Source: Chloroflexota bacterium (GTDB taxonomy: Bacteria; Chloroflexota; Dehalococcoidia; Lucifugimonadales; Lucifugimonadaceae). From it: DNA of 64,000 nucleotides. Location: contig JAQCHZ010000005.1 in the NCBI GenBank assembly GCA_027618835.1, forward strand, positions 1 through 64,000, written 5' to 3'. The translations under genes were made by a program, and so were the position numbers. Under the pieces are notes generated by a model, which was not told where the DNA came from, ran no database searches, and saw only the letters and a program-made list of their open reading frames with translations. Positions 61,487 to 64,000 of this stretch are shown in pieces (the stretch's first letter is position 1; every line of letters starts with the position of its first letter).

Positions 61487-62326
61487 GTGGCAGAACAAGT
61501 AAATGTAGGACTGATCGGGTGCGGATCGATGGGTTCCGAACTAGCCAGAGCAGTTCATCGGGGTGAAGCAGGCTCGGCACGAATCATCGGTCTGTTCGAC
61601 GAATATCAACCCGGCAGAGAAGCGCTTGCCAAAGAACTCAGCACTGGAAATGCACCTGAGCCAGCTCAAGTCGAAACAGTTGCAGAACTCGTAAATCTCC
61701 CGAATATCGATCTCGTCATCGAATGTGCGTCGCAAGCTGCCGTCGTCGCTCACGCCGAAACCGTGCTCAGGTCTGGCACTTCGATAATCGTAATGAGCTC
61801 TGGAGCGATGATTTCGCCCGATTTCATGCGAACTGTCTCCGCCGCCGCCGCTAAGTCAGGTGCATCTATCTACATTCCTTCTGGTGCGGTTGGAGGAATC
61901 GACGCGCTTCGAGCTTCAAAGGCATTACTCGAAGAAGTAACAATCGTTTCTACAAAGAAGCCGAGCTCGCTGAGCGGAGCGCCCGGTTTCGCCGATTGGG
62001 AGGATAAAGAAATCACCGAGCCAACAGTGATTTTCGAAGGATCAGCGACTGATGCGGTTGGACTGTTCCCAGCGAACGTGAACGTCGCTGCAACCGTCAG
62101 CATGGCGGGAATCGGACCTGACGCAACGAAAGTTCGTGTAGTCGCCGATCCTGACTCGCCGGGCAACGTCCACGAGATCAACGCCGTGAGCAAGGCAGGT
62201 AAGTTCTCGTTCCGCTTCGAAAATATGCCGCATGAGACGAATCCAAAAACCAGCTTCTTGGCGGTTCTGGCAGCCATCGAAACGTTACGTTCGATCTGCG
62301 AACCAGGATTGCGCATCGGAACTTAG
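61487..62326 (+). CDS. nadX: L-aspartate dehydrogenase NadX
   Basis: The 279-residue NAD(P)-dependent enzyme makes iminoaspartate for NadA. It has a Rossmann motif GLIGCGSMGSELA, CASQAAV, PSGAVGGIDALRA and NVNVAATVSMAGIGPD with GNVHEI, all of the DUF108/NadX family. The start is GTG with GGAG upstream. It replaces NadB (aspartate oxidase) in an oxygen-independent NAD route together with nadA and nadC on the opposite strand. Confidence 0.93.
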   Translation: MAEQVNVGLIGCGSMGSELARAVHRGEAGSARIIGLFDEYQPGREALAKELSTGNAPEPAQVETVAELVNLPNIDLVIECASQAAVVAHAETVLRSGTSIIVMSSGAMISPDFMRTVSAAAAKSGASIYIPSGAVGGIDALRASKALLEEVTIVSTKKPSSLSGAPGFADWEDKEITEPTVIFEGSATDAVGLFPANVNVAATVSMAGIGPDATKVRVVADPDSPGNVHEINAVSKAGKFSFRFENMPHETNPKTSFLAVLAAIETLRSICEPGLRIGT

Positions 62327-62676
62327 GGTTCCCCTCAACGCGCTCATCTTCATCCCGAAAGCGCTCACCGTCAGTCCGAACTCCCCCGCCGTCATCCTGA
62401 ACTTGATTCAGTACCTCGTGCAACGTGGATCAACGTTTAAAAAAGGCAGCCCATTATTGCCACCAAACGTGATGACCACGGCGTCGGACACCTCGCAATG
62501 ACAGGCATGGCTTCTGTCGCTCTGGAGGGACTGCGGGCAACATCGCAGACGTGTGCGACAAAGTATGAAGTTAGCTGGGAGTTACCGGTCCTCCCCTGGA
62601 CAGGGGGAGTTAGAGGGGGAGATTGCGACGCGCGACCAAGTCGTCCGACGACGCCCGAAGCACAAAGAAGTAAAAA
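62327..62676. repeat. 350-base intergenic region with palindromic repeats
   Basis: No gene is seen. CTGAA-cttga-TTCAG (62397-62411) sits in a GTCATCCTGAACTTGATTCA context like common interspersed repeats. CTCCCC/GGGGAG (62591-62609) begins a purine-rich GAGGGGGAG tract similar in style to the hairpins at 8442 and 36729. These look like dispersed intergenic repeats; their genome-wide copy number is not testable here. Confidence 0.5.
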
Positions 62677-62767
62677 TGGCGGAGGGTGCGGGATTCGAAC
62701 CCGCGAGAAGGTTTACCCCTCAACCCGCTTAGCAGGCGGGCGCACTAGGCCACTATGCGAACCCTCC
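62677..62767 (-). tRNA. tRNA-Ser(GCT), encoded CCA
   Basis: On the minus strand GGAGGGT pairs with ACCCTCC, and anticodon stem CCCGC/GCGGG encloses loop CTGCTAA, giving anticodon GCT. A long variable arm (TTGAGGGGTAAACCTTCTC) and T arm GCGGG-TTCGAAT-CCCGC are present. Discriminator G and CCA are encoded. Confidence 0.95.
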
Positions 62768-62891
62768 GCGGAAGATGTGCCAGTGCGAACCAATTCAATA
62801 TATATTCACACTCCTTGATCGGCAAAGGAGTTCTGCATGAATCTTTTGATATATCGAACCAAATTCACAAGCGTTTCGACGAGCCGATCTC

Positions 62892-63678
62892 TTATTTGAT
62901 CAGCCGACGCCTTAAAAGGTAGATCGCAACCGGCCAAATAACCGCCGTAAGGGCAATCATGTACAGCGCTGCCCAAAGGTGGGTGATGTTGAGATCTGCG
63001 AGTGCGAACCCACCTGCAATGTGCACTGCGGAGGTAAGCGGCATGAACCATGCGATCGGCTCCACCCAATCGGGAAGTATCGATATTGGGAAGAACGAGC
63101 CTGAGAAGAAGAACATTGGCGATGCGACCAACGTGAACACGAGAGTTAGGAACGTTGTGTGTGGTGCCACCGCAGAGAACAAGAATCCGAGCGCGCCGAA
63201 CGTTATTCCAACCATTATCGCCGGAATAATTATTCCAATCGCTTCCCAATGATTCAGCCAACCGAACAACGCCGCGACTGTTGCTGTGCCTACCACGGTC
63301 ATGATCGATCTGGTGACCGCCCACAAAATATCTCCCATGGTGATTTCGGTGATAGTTATTGATGTTGTCAGAGCTGTTTCATATACGTCGTTGTCGATTC
63401 GGTAGTACGCGTTCCAAGACGTCTCAAACAGCGCATGAAACATAGCGTTTCCCATAATTAACCCAGGAGTTACGAACTCAGCGTAAGAAGGAGCACCATC
63501 GACTTCGTCGATAAGCTTTGCCCACGCCGAACCCGACGGCCACGAGAATGATGACCGGTTCGATTAGAACCCATGTGATCACGAACTTCCAATATCTAAC
63601 AAACGATACGGCGTGGCGAAGCCAAAGTCCGGTGACGCTCCTACGGCGAATGCCAAGGGTTGGAATTGCGAGGCTCAC
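62892..63678 (-). pseudogene. NodJ-type ABC-2 permease with a +1 frameshift
   Basis: The N-terminal part reads from a GTG at 63678 (SLAIPTLGIRRRSVTGLWLR, WVLIEPVIILVAVGFGVGK). At the TTT at 63517-63519 one extra base shifts the frame; in the other frame the protein continues LIDEVDGAPSYAEFVTPGL into MGNAMFHALFETSW and five more helices, ending at 62892. The total of 787 bases (3n+1) agrees with a single inserted base. Intact, it would be a ~262-residue ABC-2 permease of the NodJ/DrrB group. It may be a real pseudogene or a homopolymer error; it overlaps the ATPase stop by one base, which favours recent function. Confidence 0.88.
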
Positions 63679-64000
63679 TATCCGTCTCTCAGTTCTCGTC
63701 CTGTTATCGCAATGAACACATCTTCTAAATTGCCGGCACGATACGAAGTTCGTACGCCTTCAAGGTCATTGAGACCCGAAAGATCGGGACGATCGCCGTT
63801 TACGGCCGTCACGCTGATCAAGGCTCCAACTTCTCTGAACATAATATTCTGTTCCGTCAGATATCCCCGAACCGTGCGTATAGAAACTGGGGATACTCGT
63901 AACTGCGCAACTTCTTTCGGTGCATGGCGTTCGATCATTTGGTCAGGCGTGCCCTCATCGAGGATTTTTCCGTTGTCCATGATCGAAAGCCGATCGCACA
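63678..64000 (-). CDS. ABC transporter ATP-binding protein, NodI-type, C-terminal part
   Basis: Only about 107 C-terminal codons are in the window; the gene continues past the right edge. The visible part starts CDRLSIMDNGKILDEGTP, the segment after the H-loop, then has a substrate-modulating tail ending NLEDVFIAITGRELRDG, typical of NodI/DrrA-type exporter ATPases. The stop TAG overlaps the permease GTG by one base (TAGTG). The substrate is unknown. Confidence 0.88.
   Translation of the reverse strand, partial: CDRLSIMDNGKILDEGTPDQMIERHAPKEVAQLRVSPVSIRTVRGYLTEQNIMFREVGALISVTAVNGDRPDLSGLNDLEGVRTSYRAGNLEDVFIAITGRELRDG

Noticed and set aside
62498-62818. Plus-strand frame ending over tRNA-Ser
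   Set aside because: Its C-terminal part is the antisense reading of the tRNA-Ser gene (the common GIRTRE artefact).

Overview
The window is a contiguous bacterial chromosome segment with two parts: an accessory island (about 1-11,670) ending at a tRNA-Lys gene, and a dense housekeeping region (about 11,670-64,000). Gene content and order suggest a marine Chloroflexota lineage (SAR202/Dehalococcoidia-like). The clues are amtB with a divergent P-II gene, an H+-type membrane pyrophosphatase, luciferase-like flavin oxidoreductase and cyclase-family genes, a CbbQ/CbbO-like pair, nadX-type NAD synthesis, and about a dozen genes whose best start is TTG. This placement is an inference from content; no marker gene was searched.

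Island (1-11,672): the right end carries a tyrosine recombinase next to the 3' end of tRNA-Lys(CTT), preceded by an HTH protein, a small Xis/HTH protein and a primase-helicase. No capsid, portal or terminase gene is visible, so this looks like an integrative or satellite-type element whose left end lies outside the window. Its cargo is a same-strand cluster: HNH nuclease, ankyrin protein, ankyrin protein, a DEDDh exonuclease fused to a J-like domain, and another ankyrin protein. A fourth ankyrin gene begins at 309 and runs off the left edge. Three of the four ankyrin genes share an almost identical N-terminal leader and then diverge. This nuclease/ankyrin cassette is the best candidate for an undescribed system, and nothing in the sequence proves its role.

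Core, 11.7-31.9 kb: ammonium uptake and sensing (amtB, P-II), a 4-OT tautomerase, thiL-tsaE-tsaB (thiamine and t6A), ndk, rsfS, mnmA and rnhB. These are followed by a yraN interrupted by an amber codon, a cyclase-family hydrolase, hppA, a metallo-beta-lactamase-fold hydrolase, a doubly broken prepilin peptidase, an LLM flavin oxidoreductase, mutS, a one-TM hypothetical protein and a cysteine desulfurase.

Core, 32-49 kb: a Gld-type ABC exporter operon (ATPase, permease, GldG-like, DUF4340) faces a minus-strand operon of coaE, a CbbQ/NorQ-like AAA+ ATPase, a NUDIX hydrolase and a giant CbbO/NorD-like VWA protein. Next come selA-smr-rarA, a NatAB-type exporter and threonine aldolase.

Core, 49-64 kb: lspA-rluD-gltX, rpsU, purQ-purL-HAD phosphatase, an FmdB-type zinc ribbon protein, dtd, the miaB-nadA-nadC operon with divergent nadX, tRNA-Ser(GCT), and the tail of a NodIJ-type exporter whose permease is frameshifted.

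Three genes are disrupted (yraN, prepilin peptidase, NodJ-like permease). Some of these lesions sit in short homopolymers and may be sequence errors, so reads should be checked before biological conclusions are drawn.
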